A stretch of 11,943 bases of DNA from Proteobacteria bacterium UBA7821 (GTDB lineage: Bacteria > Pseudomonadota > Gammaproteobacteria > Comchoanobacterales > Comchoanobacteraceae): assembly GCA_002480165.1 (NCBI GenBank), contig DLBP01000023.1, positions 1 through 11,943 on the forward strand, in the 5' to 3' direction. The stretch's first letter is position 1. Each line of letters begins with the position of its first letter. Below, in pieces: positions 1-7,597 of this stretch. A program made the position numbers and the translations under genes. The notes below the pieces were generated by a model. The model was not told the origin of the DNA. It did not search any database and saw nothing but the letters and a program-made list of their open reading frames with translations.

Positions 1-765
1 TTTGGAGATTTTTCAAATGGTGCTCAAGTCATTATTGACCAATTCATCAGTTCTGCTTGGCAGAAGTGGATGCGACTGAGTGGTATTGTGTTGATGTTAC
101 CACATGGCTATGAAGGACAAGGTCCAGAGCATTCATCCGCTAGGCTTGAGCGTTACCTTCAGTTATGTGCTCAGAATAATATGCAAGTGTGTATGCCAAC
201 AACACCGGCACAAATTTATCACCTGATTCGCAAACAGATGCTGCAAAAGACACGCATTCCCTTAGTGATTATGTCTCCTAAGAGTCTACTGAGGCATCCC
301 AAGGCGGTATCGGATTTTGAGACGTTAGCAACGGGTGAGTTTAGCGCAGTGATTAACGAAACCAATCCATCTATTTTAGCCAGTCGAGTGAAACGCGTGA
401 TCTTGACGTCTGGAAAAGTGTTTTATGATCTGGCTAAATTGAGAGATGAATACAAGATTAATGACATTGTCATTATTAGACTCGAACAGCTATTTCCAAC
501 GCCAACTGATCAGCTAAAGGATGCGCTGGCTTATTGGCATGTGGTTTCAGATGTTGTGTGGTGTCAAGAAGAGCCACAAAACCAAGGGTCGTGGTACGTC
601 AAACGAAAATCTCTTGAGGAATGCTTACAAGGTGACCAAACACTCACATATGTCGGTCGCCCTAAGTCAGCATCACCAGCAACGGGTTATTTAAAAAAGC
701 ACAAACAAGAGACTCAGGTCTTCTTACACAAAGCCTTAATGATTGAATACACTTTGGAGGATTAG
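1..765 (+). CDS. sucA: 2-oxoglutarate dehydrogenase E1 component, C-terminal part (5' end outside window)
   Basis: This is the last 254 codons of the thiamine-diphosphate-dependent E1 subunit, which decarboxylates 2-oxoglutarate and passes the succinyl group to the lipoyl arm of E2. The reading frame is open from base 1, so the ATG at position 70 is internal and is not the start. Recognisable blocks are FGDFSNGAQVIIDQF at the very beginning, then LPHGYEGQGPEHSSARLERY and the MSPKSLLRHP block; all are near-identical to the C-terminal transketolase-like domain of E. coli SucA (about 930 residues, so roughly 27% of the protein is here). The E1 family assignment is secure. It distinguishes this protein from pyruvate dehydrogenase E1, which lacks these blocks. 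The TAG stop abuts the sucB start codon with no spacer, and the sucB ribosome binding site lies inside the sucA 3' end, so the two are almost certainly co-transcribed and translationally coupled. Confidence 0.97.
   Translation, partial: FGDFSNGAQVIIDQFISSAWQKWMRLSGIVLMLPHGYEGQGPEHSSARLERYLQLCAQNNMQVCMPTTPAQIYHLIRKQMLQKTRIPLVIMSPKSLLRHPKAVSDFETLATGEFSAVINETNPSILASRVKRVILTSGKVFYDLAKLRDEYKINDIVIIRLEQLFPTPTDQLKDALAYWHVVSDVVWCQEEPQNQGSWYVKRKSLEECLQGDQTLTYVGRPKSASPATGYLKKHKQETQVFLHKALMIEYTLED
756..760 (+). promoter_or_regulatory. Ribosome binding site of sucB
   Basis: GGAGG lies five bases upstream of the sucB ATG and entirely inside the last codons of sucA. It fixes the sucB start at 766 and implies coupling with termination of sucA translation. 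Confidence 0.8.
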
Positions 766-1941
766 ATGGCTATCGAGATAAAAGTACCCTTGTTACCAGA
801 GTCTGTTACTGATGCGACGGTTTTAGAGTGGCATAAACAAGTGGGTGATTCAGTAAAAGTGGGTGATAATCTGGTTGATCTAGAAACCGATAAGGTTATG
901 CTTGAAATCCCGGCTACGGATTCTGGTGTATTGACTGCTACTCACGTTAATGTTGGCGATACGGTGATAGCCGATCAGTTACTTGTAACCATCGATGAGC
1001 AAGCACCAGTGGTAGAGAGCCAGTCGGCCAACACAACAGCCGATCAGCCTGTAACAGCGACAGAGCAGACGACGGAAAAAGTTGCCTCTCCATCAGTTCG
1101 CCGGGCCTTGGAAGATCACGATCTTGATATCAATGAGGTTCAATCTTCTGGTAAAGGAGGTCGCGTGACGAAAGCAGATGTTGAAAACCACTTATCAAAA
1201 ACGGATGATCCAGTTAATCCATCTCCGGTAATGACGAGTAAGCGAGCCATTAAAAGAGAAAAAATGACGAGAATTCGTGCTAAAATTGCTGAGCGATTAA
1301 AGCAAGTGCAGCAAGAGACTGCTATGCTAACGACCTTTAATGAGGTCAATATGCAGCCCATCATGGACCTAAGGGCTAATTATCAGGATGTGTTTCAGAA
1401 AAAGCACGGCGTTAAACTCGGGTTTATGTCGTTTTTTGTTAAGGCTGTAGCACACGCACTGAAAGCGTTTCCAAGAGTCAATGCGACCATTGAAGGCAAT
1501 GATGTACTCTACTACAATTACTACGATATTGGGGTGGCTGTTTCAACCGACCGAGGCCTGATGGTGCCAGTTTTACGCGACGCGGACACCATGACTATGG
1601 CGATGATTGAAAACCAAATCATCGAATTAGCTACGAAAGCGAGAAACAATAAGATCGCACTAGAAGACATGCAAGGTGGTACTTTCACCATTACCAATGG
1701 TGGGATCTTTGGTTCCATGTTATCAACGCCTATTTTAAATGCACCACAAAGCGCGATACTTGGCATGCACAATATCACAAAGCGTGCTGTGGTTGTCAAT
1801 GACGAGATTGTGATTAAGCCCATGATGTACTTAGCCTTAACCTATGATCACCGGATTATTGATGGTGAGCAATCTGTCAAGTTCTTAGTCAAGATTAAAC
1901 AGATGCTTGAAGACCCAAACCGATTTGTATTAGACGTTTAA
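766..1941 (+). CDS. sucB: Dihydrolipoyllysine succinyltransferase (2-oxoglutarate dehydrogenase E2)
   Basis: This is the E2 core of the 2-oxoglutarate dehydrogenase complex; it moves succinyl from its swinging lipoyl arm to CoA. Three domains are visible in the 391 residues. A single lipoyl domain covers about residues 2-77 with the modified lysine in ETDKV (Lys43). A peripheral-subunit-binding domain spans about 106-143 (SPSVRRALEDHDLD to VENHL). The acyltransferase core runs from about 165 to the end and carries the catalytic YDHRIIDG motif (His362, Asp366). The block AMLTTFNEVNM is characteristic of succinyl- rather than acetyl-transferases. Length is close to E. coli SucB (about 405); the difference lies in short linkers that are rich in Thr and Gln rather than the usual Ala/Pro. 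The start is supported by GGAGG at 756-760, five bases before the ATG. The E3 gene is not in the window and must be elsewhere. Confidence 0.98.
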   Translation: MAIEIKVPLLPESVTDATVLEWHKQVGDSVKVGDNLVDLETDKVMLEIPATDSGVLTATHVNVGDTVIADQLLVTIDEQAPVVESQSANTTADQPVTATEQTTEKVASPSVRRALEDHDLDINEVQSSGKGGRVTKADVENHLSKTDDPVNPSPVMTSKRAIKREKMTRIRAKIAERLKQVQQETAMLTTFNEVNMQPIMDLRANYQDVFQKKHGVKLGFMSFFVKAVAHALKAFPRVNATIEGNDVLYYNYYDIGVAVSTDRGLMVPVLRDADTMTMAMIENQIIELATKARNNKIALEDMQGGTFTITNGGIFGSMLSTPILNAPQSAILGMHNITKRAVVVNDEIVIKPMMYLALTYDHRIIDGEQSVKFLVKIKQMLEDPNRFVLDV

Positions 1942-1958
1942 CGACAGGAGAAAACAAC

Positions 1959-3128
1959 ATGAATATTCACGAATACCTTGCCAAAGATTTACTTAGACAA
2001 GGAGGCTGCACTGTACCACAAGGCGATGTGGTTCGTAATGCAGAAGAAGCGATTGTTGCATACGAACGATTAGAAGAGTCACGATGTGTGGTGAAAGCAC
2101 AGGTTTATGCCGGCGGACGAGGGAAGGCAGGTGGTGTCAGAATCGTTAGTAACAAACAAGAGTTGATTGATGTTGTGAAACAGTTGATTGGTTCTAGGTT
2201 GGTGACTTACCAAACCACTCAAGCAGGCCAGCCGGTCAATGCACTGTTGATAGAGCAGCCTTGCACCATTAAAAGAGAGTTGTATTTAAGTGCTGTTTTA
2301 GATCGCTCTGTACAGAGGATTGTCTTTATTGGATCAAGTGAGGGTGGTGTTGAGATAGAAGAGGTCGCCAAGAAATCACCGGATAAAATATTTCGTTTCG
2401 CCGTTGACCCCTTGATGGGAGCGATGCCATTTCAAGCGAGAGGCATGGGCCTTAGCTTGGGTTTGAAGGGCATAACGTTGAGAGAATTTGTCAAGTTAAT
2501 CACCAAGTTGTCACAATTGATCATAAAACATGATCTGAGTATGCTGGAGGTTAACCCATTGGTCGTTGATAGTGAAGGGCATCTAATCTGTTTGGATTGT
2601 AAGATCGCAATCGATGATAATGCCTTGTTTAGACATCCTAATCTAAGAGACTATTATGACCAGTCACAGGAAGATGAGCGCGAGAATATTGCGCGAAGCC
2701 ATGAGTTAAATTATATTGCCCTGGATGGCAATATTGGCTGTATGGTCAATGGCGCTGGACTGGCAATGGCAACGATGGACTTGATTAAGCTCTGTGGTGG
2801 TTCGCCTGCCAACTTTTTAGATGTCGGTGGCGGTGCAACTAAAGAACGGGTGACAGAAGCGTTCAAGATAATTTTAAGTGATACAACCGTGAAGGTTATA
2901 TTTGTCAACATCTTCGGTGGCATTGTCCGCTGTGATTTAATCGCAGAGGGGATCTATGCCGCTGTTGCTGAGATGGGTTTGACCATACCCATTGTGGTTA
3001 GGTTAGAAGGAAACAACGCGAGCACCGGGCTTAAGAAGCTGTCCGAGTCTAGTTTAAACATTATTAGTGAATCAGATTTTGAAAAAGCCGCACAAGTAGC
3101 GGTTAGTCTAGCAGAGAAGGGAGAATAA
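1959..3128 (+). CDS. sucC: Succinyl-CoA synthetase (ADP-forming), beta subunit
   Basis: This is the beta subunit of succinyl-CoA ligase, which with SucD converts succinyl-CoA, phosphate and ADP to succinate, CoA and ATP (substrate-level phosphorylation). The 389 residues match the usual length (388 in E. coli). The N-terminal ATP-grasp domain starts with MNIHEYLAKDLL. It contains Lys46, the glycine-rich GGRGKAGG (about 52-59) and the Mg-binding pair Asn199 (EVNPLVV) and Asp213. The C-terminal CoA-ligase domain carries GCMVNGAGLAM (about 260-270), FLDVGGGATKERV and VNIFGGIVRCDLIAEGI, the region contacting the alpha subunit and the phosphohistidine. The residue after Asp213 is Cys where E. coli has Gly, a minor change. 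AGGAG at 1946-1950 supports the ATG; the gap after sucB is only 17 bp. Nucleotide specificity (ATP versus GTP) cannot be read off reliably. Confidence 0.98.
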   Translation: MNIHEYLAKDLLRQGGCTVPQGDVVRNAEEAIVAYERLEESRCVVKAQVYAGGRGKAGGVRIVSNKQELIDVVKQLIGSRLVTYQTTQAGQPVNALLIEQPCTIKRELYLSAVLDRSVQRIVFIGSSEGGVEIEEVAKKSPDKIFRFAVDPLMGAMPFQARGMGLSLGLKGITLREFVKLITKLSQLIIKHDLSMLEVNPLVVDSEGHLICLDCKIAIDDNALFRHPNLRDYYDQSQEDERENIARSHELNYIALDGNIGCMVNGAGLAMATMDLIKLCGGSPANFLDVGGGATKERVTEAFKIILSDTTVKVIFVNIFGGIVRCDLIAEGIYAAVAEMGLTIPIVVRLEGNNASTGLKKLSESSLNIISESDFEKAAQVAVSLAEKGE

Positions 3129-3129
3129 C

Positions 3130-3996
3130 ATGTCAATATTAATAGACAAACATACCAAAGTGATTTGTCAGGGCTTTACAGGATCTCAGGCAACCATGCA
3201 TTGTCAACAGTCGATAGAATATGGCTCTAATTTTGTTGGTGGTGTCAGTCCTGGAAAAGGTGGCTCATCTCACCTTGATCGGCCTGTATTTAATAGCGTA
3301 CACGATGCTATTGCTGAAACACATGCCAATGCCTCTCTTATATTTGTGCCAGCACCATTTGCATCAGACTCGATTATTGAGGGCATCGATGCTGGGATTG
3401 AGCTTATTATCTGCATCACTGAGGGCATCCCTGTGATGGATATGCTAAATATTAAATACCGACTAAAGGAATCGAAAACCAGACTAATCGGACCGAATTG
3501 CCCAGGGGTTATCACGCCAGATCAGTGTAAAATGGGTATTATGCCAGGCTATATTCACCAAGCAGGATCGGTTGGTATTGTTTCTCGTTCAGGAACGTTG
3601 ACTTATGAAGCGGTTAATCAAACAACTAAACGCGGATATGGTCAATCAACTTGTGTTGGTATTGGTGGCGATCCAATTCCAGGCTCGAGTTTTATTGATA
3701 TGTTAGCACTGTTTGAACAAGATCCATCGACTCAATCGATCGTGATGGTTGGTGAAATCGGTGGCACAGCAGAAGAAGAGGCAGCTGATTTCATACAGTC
3801 AAATGTCACAAAACCAGTTGTTGCATATATTGCAGGCGTCACAGCACCGCCGGGTAAGCGCATGGGGCATGCTGGTGCCATTATTTCGGGTGGCAAAGGT
3901 ACTGCTGAAGCTAAATCAATCGCTTTGAAACAGGCCGGTGTTGAAGTTGTACAATCGCCAACTTATATTGGTGATGCTCTGTCAGCTCTTTATTAG
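3130..3996 (+). CDS. sucD: Succinyl-CoA synthetase, alpha subunit
   Basis: This is the alpha subunit of succinyl-CoA ligase; it binds CoA and carries the histidine that is transiently phosphorylated. The 288 residues match the family length. The N-terminal CoA-binding Rossmann domain has GFTGSQAT and the GGVSPGKGG loop, followed by ITEGIP and GPNCPGVITP (Cys124). The ligase domain contains GIVSRSGTLTYEA, GIGGDPIPGSSFID and the phosphorylation site GKRMGHAGAI (His247). The start codon follows the sucC stop after a single base, and GAAGGGAGA just upstream (3116-3123 region) serves as ribosome binding site, so alpha and beta are made in equal amounts by coupled translation. The gene ends two bases before the convergent der gene, and no intrinsic terminator is apparent between them. 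Confidence 0.98.
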   Translation: MSILIDKHTKVICQGFTGSQATMHCQQSIEYGSNFVGGVSPGKGGSSHLDRPVFNSVHDAIAETHANASLIFVPAPFASDSIIEGIDAGIELIICITEGIPVMDMLNIKYRLKESKTRLIGPNCPGVITPDQCKMGIMPGYIHQAGSVGIVSRSGTLTYEAVNQTTKRGYGQSTCVGIGGDPIPGSSFIDMLALFEQDPSTQSIVMVGEIGGTAEEEAADFIQSNVTKPVVAYIAGVTAPPGKRMGHAGAIISGGKGTAEAKSIALKQAGVEVVQSPTYIGDALSALY

Positions 3997-3998
3997 TG

Positions 3999-5327
3999 TC
4001 ACTCGTAGGGGTTGTCATCTTGTTTGAAGATAAAGATCACATTGGTTCCAATCAATTTGAGTTTTTTTCTGAAAAATTCACCCAGGTACCTTTTGTAGGT
4101 ATTGGGTAGCTGTTGCAGTTTTTTACCTCGGATGATAATCGAAAGCTTTCTCCCTGCTTGTGGGTGTGCAAATTGCAAGCGAGGTCGAATTCCTTTTGTT
4201 ACCGGTGGTGGCTGATGCTCGGTTGCCTTATTCAGTAGTCGAGTCAAATATGCCGTGTTGCTGGTATACCTTCTTGATTGATAGATCTTGATGAGTGTTT
4301 TCTCTAACGTTCGGATCCGTCTGCCTGCTTTGGCAGAGATGAACACAATTGGGACGTGTGCCATGCCTTGGCAACGATCACGGATATTCATCTGTATCAG
4401 TCTGGTTTGGTATTCACTCATGTGGTCTATTTTATTAATGGCAATCACCACACTAACGCCACGTCTAAGACACAAATCGATCAGTTGTATGTCCTGCTGT
4501 GCGATTTCTTGTGTTCCATCGACCAAGTAGATTGTCACATCACTACTTTGTAGATTTCTAAGTGATTGAATGATGGATAGTGATTCTAAGCCTGTTTTAA
4601 CCAGACTTTTTCGTCTTATTCCGGCAGTGTCAACGATGTTGAACTGATGACTCCCATTGCTATCTCGAACGGTTAGTTTTTCAGTCGTTGATGTGGTGGT
4701 TGTGTGTGGTTGTTCAGAGACAACCACGCGGTCTTGTTTGATTAAGGTATTAAACAGCGTTGATTTCCCTGCATTGGGTCTTCCAATGATTGATAGACAC
4801 GGTAATTGGTTATCATCATAATCAATTTCGTGTTGTTGATAGTATGGGCCTAAGTCGACCATTAAGTCTTCCATGCCGAATTTTGATTTGGCTGATAGGG
4901 TATGAATGCGTTTGAAGCCGAGTCGATAGTAGTCTGTATCACATCGTGATAAAACATCAGCATTATCCGCTTTGTTAGCGATTAAGATAATGTCTTTTTC
5001 ACTGTCCCTTAGCTGTTGACTGAGTTCTTTCTCGTATTCAGACATGGCTGCTTGAGCATCCACAACAAAGAGAATTAAATCAGCCTCTTCAATGGCTAGC
5101 CATACTTGATTATTGAGTTGTTTCTGAATCGTTTGTTGCTGATCGGTCAATCCACCGGTATCGATGAGTAGTAAGGTCCCTAAATCATTGTCAGAAAACC
5201 CATAACAACGATCTCTTGTTGTACCGGCAATGTGTGATATGATCGATTCATTTGAATTTGTTAGCCGATTAAATAAAGTCGACTTACCGACATTTGGGAC
5301 GCCTACGATTGCAATAGTTGATAACAT
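3999..5327 (-). CDS. der: Ribosome-assembly GTPase Der (EngA)
   Basis: Der is a double-GTPase required for maturation of the 50S ribosomal subunit. The protein has 442 residues against about 490 in E. coli; most of the shortfall is a very short linker between the GTPase domains (about residues 160-176) without the long acidic stretch. Domain 1 is canonical: GVPNVGKS (9-16), GTTRDR (35-40), DTGG (56-59), NKAD (118-121), SAK (145-147). Domain 2 has GRPNAGKS (182-189), DTAGIRRK (233-240), NKID (298-301) and SAK (331-333). Where GTTRDS is expected it reads PHTTTTSTTE (207-216). A C-terminal KH-like domain follows, with HQPPPVTKG, LPNTYKRYL and a final DDNPYE resembling the E. coli end. It is the last gene of the minus-strand cluster, one base after yfgM, with GAGG at 5333-5336 as a modest ribosome binding site. 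Confidence 0.96.
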   Translation of the reverse strand: MLSTIAIVGVPNVGKSTLFNRLTNSNESIISHIAGTTRDRCYGFSDNDLGTLLLIDTGGLTDQQQTIQKQLNNQVWLAIEEADLILFVVDAQAAMSEYEKELSQQLRDSEKDIILIANKADNADVLSRCDTDYYRLGFKRIHTLSAKSKFGMEDLMVDLGPYYQQHEIDYDDNQLPCLSIIGRPNAGKSTLFNTLIKQDRVVVSEQPHTTTTSTTEKLTVRDSNGSHQFNIVDTAGIRRKSLVKTGLESLSIIQSLRNLQSSDVTIYLVDGTQEIAQQDIQLIDLCLRRGVSVVIAINKIDHMSEYQTRLIQMNIRDRCQGMAHVPIVFISAKAGRRIRTLEKTLIKIYQSRRYTSNTAYLTRLLNKATEHQPPPVTKGIRPRLQFAHPQAGRKLSIIIRGKKLQQLPNTYKRYLGEFFRKKLKLIGTNVIFIFKQDDNPYE

Positions 5328-5328
5328 A

Positions 5329-5880
5329 TTAACCTCGTTGACTGCTTATCATGTTAATCATTTCAGCATATGACTCACTCGACAGATCACTGTCACCTAT
5401 TTGTCTAGTCAAGTCAGTGATGTCCTTAAATGATGCATTACTGATGGTTTCGAGTAGTGCGTCACCGTGTTCTTGCTTGGACTCTGAGTAGTAAATTCTA
5501 GCTAGGCGTATTTTGGCTAGATCTCGTACGGCTGTGTTTGTGCCACTGTTTGATAGTTCCAGTAAAATAGCAGCAGCACTTTGCGTGTCATCTTGTTCAT
5601 AGGACTGCTTAGCGGTATACAGCTTGGCAAGATCCGAGAAGAACTTTTTGTGTTGATTCTTGATCAGGAATTGTGCGTTTGATAACCGGTTTTGATAGTC
5701 ATTATTGTTGTCGATGACGGCTAACATGGCATTGATTGCAAGTGAATCAAGTCGCTTAGCACTCTGCTTAGCTTGGTATGTGTAGACAGCCACACATGAC
5801 AATACAATCATACAGACAGATAGCAGTTTCTTGTATTTAAATGTTGACCAGTAAGATAGAAGTGACGTGTCTTTAATCAT
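5329..5880 (-). CDS. YfgM-like single-pass membrane protein with TPR-like periplasmic domain
   Basis: The predicted protein has 183 residues: a short cytoplasmic N-terminus (1-18, basic at the end), one hydrophobic segment at about 19-35, then a hydrophilic helical domain predicted to lie outside the membrane. The helical part (for example AKLYTAKQSYEQDDTQSAAAIL style repeats at about 80-120) resembles the tetratricopeptide-like fold of YfgM, an ancillary partner of the SecYEG translocon and periplasmic chaperones in E. coli. Sequence identity alone would be weak; the assignment rests on topology, size and position between hisS and der, exactly where yfgM sits in gammaproteobacteria. I place the start at 5880: its ATGA overlaps the hisS stop by four bases and AGAGGA at 5887-5892 precedes it. 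A start at 5922 would overlap hisS by 46 bases. The neighbouring bamB gene is absent. Confidence 0.72.
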   Translation of the reverse strand: MIKDTSLLSYWSTFKYKKLLSVCMIVLSCVAVYTYQAKQSAKRLDSLAINAMLAVIDNNNDYQNRLSNAQFLIKNQHKKFFSDLAKLYTAKQSYEQDDTQSAAAILLELSNSGTNTAVRDLAKIRLARIYYSESKQEHGDALLETISNASFKDITDLTRQIGDSDLSSESYAEMINMISSQRG

Positions 5881-7160
5881 GATGATTCCTCTGCATGGTT
5901 TTCTTTGATCCGTGTGAGACACTCCGTTAACGATCCTTGGTGTGATCGTTCTGGATGTCTCATGTTTTTGAGCTGATAGGTAGCCTGATTGGTTTCGTAT
6001 TCACCAATGATAAATACCCATTGAGCCCCTAATTTATCAGCTTTTTTTAGTTGTGCTTTGAGTGATGACGTTTGTTCACAAGCAAAGAACGAACGAATGT
6101 TCTGGCACTCATCATGTAATTTTTCTGACAAAGATAAGCAAGTCGCCTGTGACGATTGGCCAAGCCCGATAATGTAGACATCTGGTTGGTTGTCTGATCG
6201 CTCATGGTGGCATTGGTACAATTCATAGAGTCTTTCGATCCCAATTGAAAAACCAGCAGCGTGGTTTGGTTTGCCGCCTAAATCGTGTATTAAACCATCA
6301 TAGCGTCCACCTGCACACACTGCGCTTTGAGAGCCTAAGGCCTGAGTTGTCCATTCAAAGACAGCACCATTATAGTAGTCAAGCCCTCTGACTAAGTTTG
6401 GGTTGATTGTGTATTTAATGGAACAGTCATCTAGTAGTTGACGATAATGATCAAACTGCTCACGTTGCTGGCTTGAGAGGCTATCTACCAGTTGGGGCGC
6501 TTCTCGACACAGCTCTTGAACAATTGGATTTTTGCTATCGAGTAAACGAATTGGATTGTGGTGAAGACGCTCGACTTCATCAGCAGTCAGCGCTGATTCG
6601 TGAGACTTAAAGTATGCGACTAGTTTTTCTTGGAAGCGAAGCCGACAGGATTTTTCTCCAAGCCAATTAATCTCAAGAGTTAGGGGTAGGCTTAATCGTT
6701 CGAAGATTCTTTTGGCTATGTGAATTAATTCGACATCAATTGATCCAGATGGCATTGCAAATGCTTCGATGCTAAACTGATTAAACTGTCTGGCTCGACC
6801 TTTTTGTGGTCGCTCATAGCGAAACATCGGGCCTAGATACCACAGTCGGCACAGTGAGTTGTTATCGAGTATTTTATGTTGTAAAGCGGCACGAACACAG
6901 CCTGCAGTTCCTTCTGGTCTCAGTGCGAGCATTTGGTTATTTCGGTCATTAAAGCAGTACATTTCTTTATTAACAATATCGGTGAAATCACCAATTGATC
7001 GTGAAAACAAGTCATATTTCTCGACAATTGGGATGCGGATCTCCTGATAGTGGTATTGATTTGCAATGGCAATTAATTGTGATTCAATCTGGCGTAGCGT
7101 CTTTGAGTCAGCGGGTAGGATGTCATTAAAGCCACGAATCGCCTGAATTGAGTTAGTCAT
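5877..7160 (-). CDS. hisS: Histidyl-tRNA synthetase
   Basis: This class II aminoacyl-tRNA synthetase charges tRNA-His in the cytoplasm. The 427 residues match E. coli HisS (424). Landmarks in order are IQAIRGFNDILP at the N-terminus, ALRPEGTAGCVRAA (about 79-92), the motif 2 region YLGPMFRYERPQKGR (about 108-122), the histidine-specific LVRGLDYYNGAVFEW (about 256-270) and AVCAGGRYDGL (about 280-290), then motif 3 GFSIGIERL (about 303-311). A C-terminal anticodon-binding domain occupies about 325-427. Within motif 2 the usual RQFHQ reads RQFNQ, an unremarkable substitution. The start lies three bases after the rodZ stop with only a weak AGGG upstream, so translation probably depends on coupling. 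The ispG gene that usually separates rodZ from hisS is not present. Confidence 0.98.
   Translation of the reverse strand: MTNSIQAIRGFNDILPADSKTLRQIESQLIAIANQYHYQEIRIPIVEKYDLFSRSIGDFTDIVNKEMYCFNDRNNQMLALRPEGTAGCVRAALQHKILDNNSLCRLWYLGPMFRYERPQKGRARQFNQFSIEAFAMPSGSIDVELIHIAKRIFERLSLPLTLEINWLGEKSCRLRFQEKLVAYFKSHESALTADEVERLHHNPIRLLDSKNPIVQELCREAPQLVDSLSSQQREQFDHYRQLLDDCSIKYTINPNLVRGLDYYNGAVFEWTTQALGSQSAVCAGGRYDGLIHDLGGKPNHAAGFSIGIERLYELYQCHHERSDNQPDVYIIGLGQSSQATCLSLSEKLHDECQNIRSFFACEQTSSLKAQLKKADKLGAQWVFIIGEYETNQATYQLKNMRHPERSHQGSLTECLTRIKENHAEESS
5887..5892 (-). promoter_or_regulatory. Ribosome binding site deciding the yfgM start
   Basis: AGAGGA on the minus strand, six bases before the ATG at 5880, lies within the 3' end of hisS. 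Together with the ATGA overlap it favours the 183-residue form over a start 42 bases further upstream. Confidence 0.65.
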
Positions 7161-7163
7161 GAA

Positions 7164-7583
7164 TTAGCCCTGTTGAGTCGTCACGGTTGGTTGGTTGTTC
7201 GATACGTACTGTTTGATGATATCCTGATAAGTAAACAGAGAAGTGATGATGAATATAATCGCAAATATGGCATATTTCCTGGCTGTTTTCCAGTTGAGCT
7301 TGGGTGTCGCCATCATGGGCTCATCAAATTCAATGCTAATGGGTCTAAGGATTTTTTTATTAACCGGTATATCGCAGCGGATGCCTAATAGCTCAATATA
7401 GGCCTTTAGCTGTTTGGTTGATATGATATCTAAGCTATCAAATTCATTGGATTCGAAGTGCTGTACTCGAGTCGATGCTATGCCAAGTTGATCAGCAATG
7501 TCATGAATGGATAGGTTTTTTTCTTGACGTGCTTTCGATAGTATTTCCGCAGTGTAAGCGAACTGGTCGGGTTGATTTCTCAT
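7164..7583 (-). CDS. rodZ: Short RodZ-like protein: helix-turn-helix domain plus one membrane segment
   Basis: RodZ links the MreB cytoskeleton to the inner membrane and helps keep rod shape. This 139-residue protein keeps the N-terminal Cro/C1-type helix-turn-helix domain (about 10-70; IL-KARQEKNLSIHDIADQLGI followed by the EFDSLD and TKQLKAYIELLGI blocks typical of the RodZ/YfgA family). It also keeps a basic juxtamembrane stretch (KTARKYA) and one hydrophobic segment at about 104-119. Only about 20 residues follow the membrane segment, ending in a Gln/Thr-rich tail, whereas E. coli RodZ (337 residues) has a long linker and a periplasmic beta-rich domain. The stop is followed at once by hisS, so the short form is not an obvious frameshift. 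AAGGAAG at 7591-7597 is a good ribosome binding site. Position between rlmN and hisS supports the identity. Confidence 0.82.
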   Translation of the reverse strand: MRNQPDQFAYTAEILSKARQEKNLSIHDIADQLGIASTRVQHFESNEFDSLDIISTKQLKAYIELLGIRCDIPVNKKILRPISIEFDEPMMATPKLNWKTARKYAIFAIIFIITSLFTYQDIIKQYVSNNQPTVTTQQG

Positions 7584-7590
7584 GTAACTA

Positions 7591-7597
7591 CTTCCTT
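7591..7597 (-). promoter_or_regulatory. Ribosome binding site of rodZ
   Basis: AAGGAAG on the minus strand overlaps the rlmN stop codon and lies seven bases before the rodZ ATG. It is the strongest such site within the minus-strand cluster after ndk. Confidence 0.7.

Noticed and set aside
70..765. A complete 231-residue protein starting at ATG 70
   Set aside because: The frame is open to base 1 and the upstream residues (FGDFSNGAQ and on) are conserved SucA sequence, so this is an internal methionine of a gene cut by the window edge.
4288..4553. Plus-strand open frames inside der
   Set aside because: They overlap the conserved second GTPase domain of der on the other strand and resemble no family.
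5329..5922. Longer yfgM form starting at 5922
   Set aside because: It would overlap hisS by 46 bases; the ATG at 5880 has an ATGA overlap and an AGAGGA site in front, and gives a normal membrane-anchor N-terminus.
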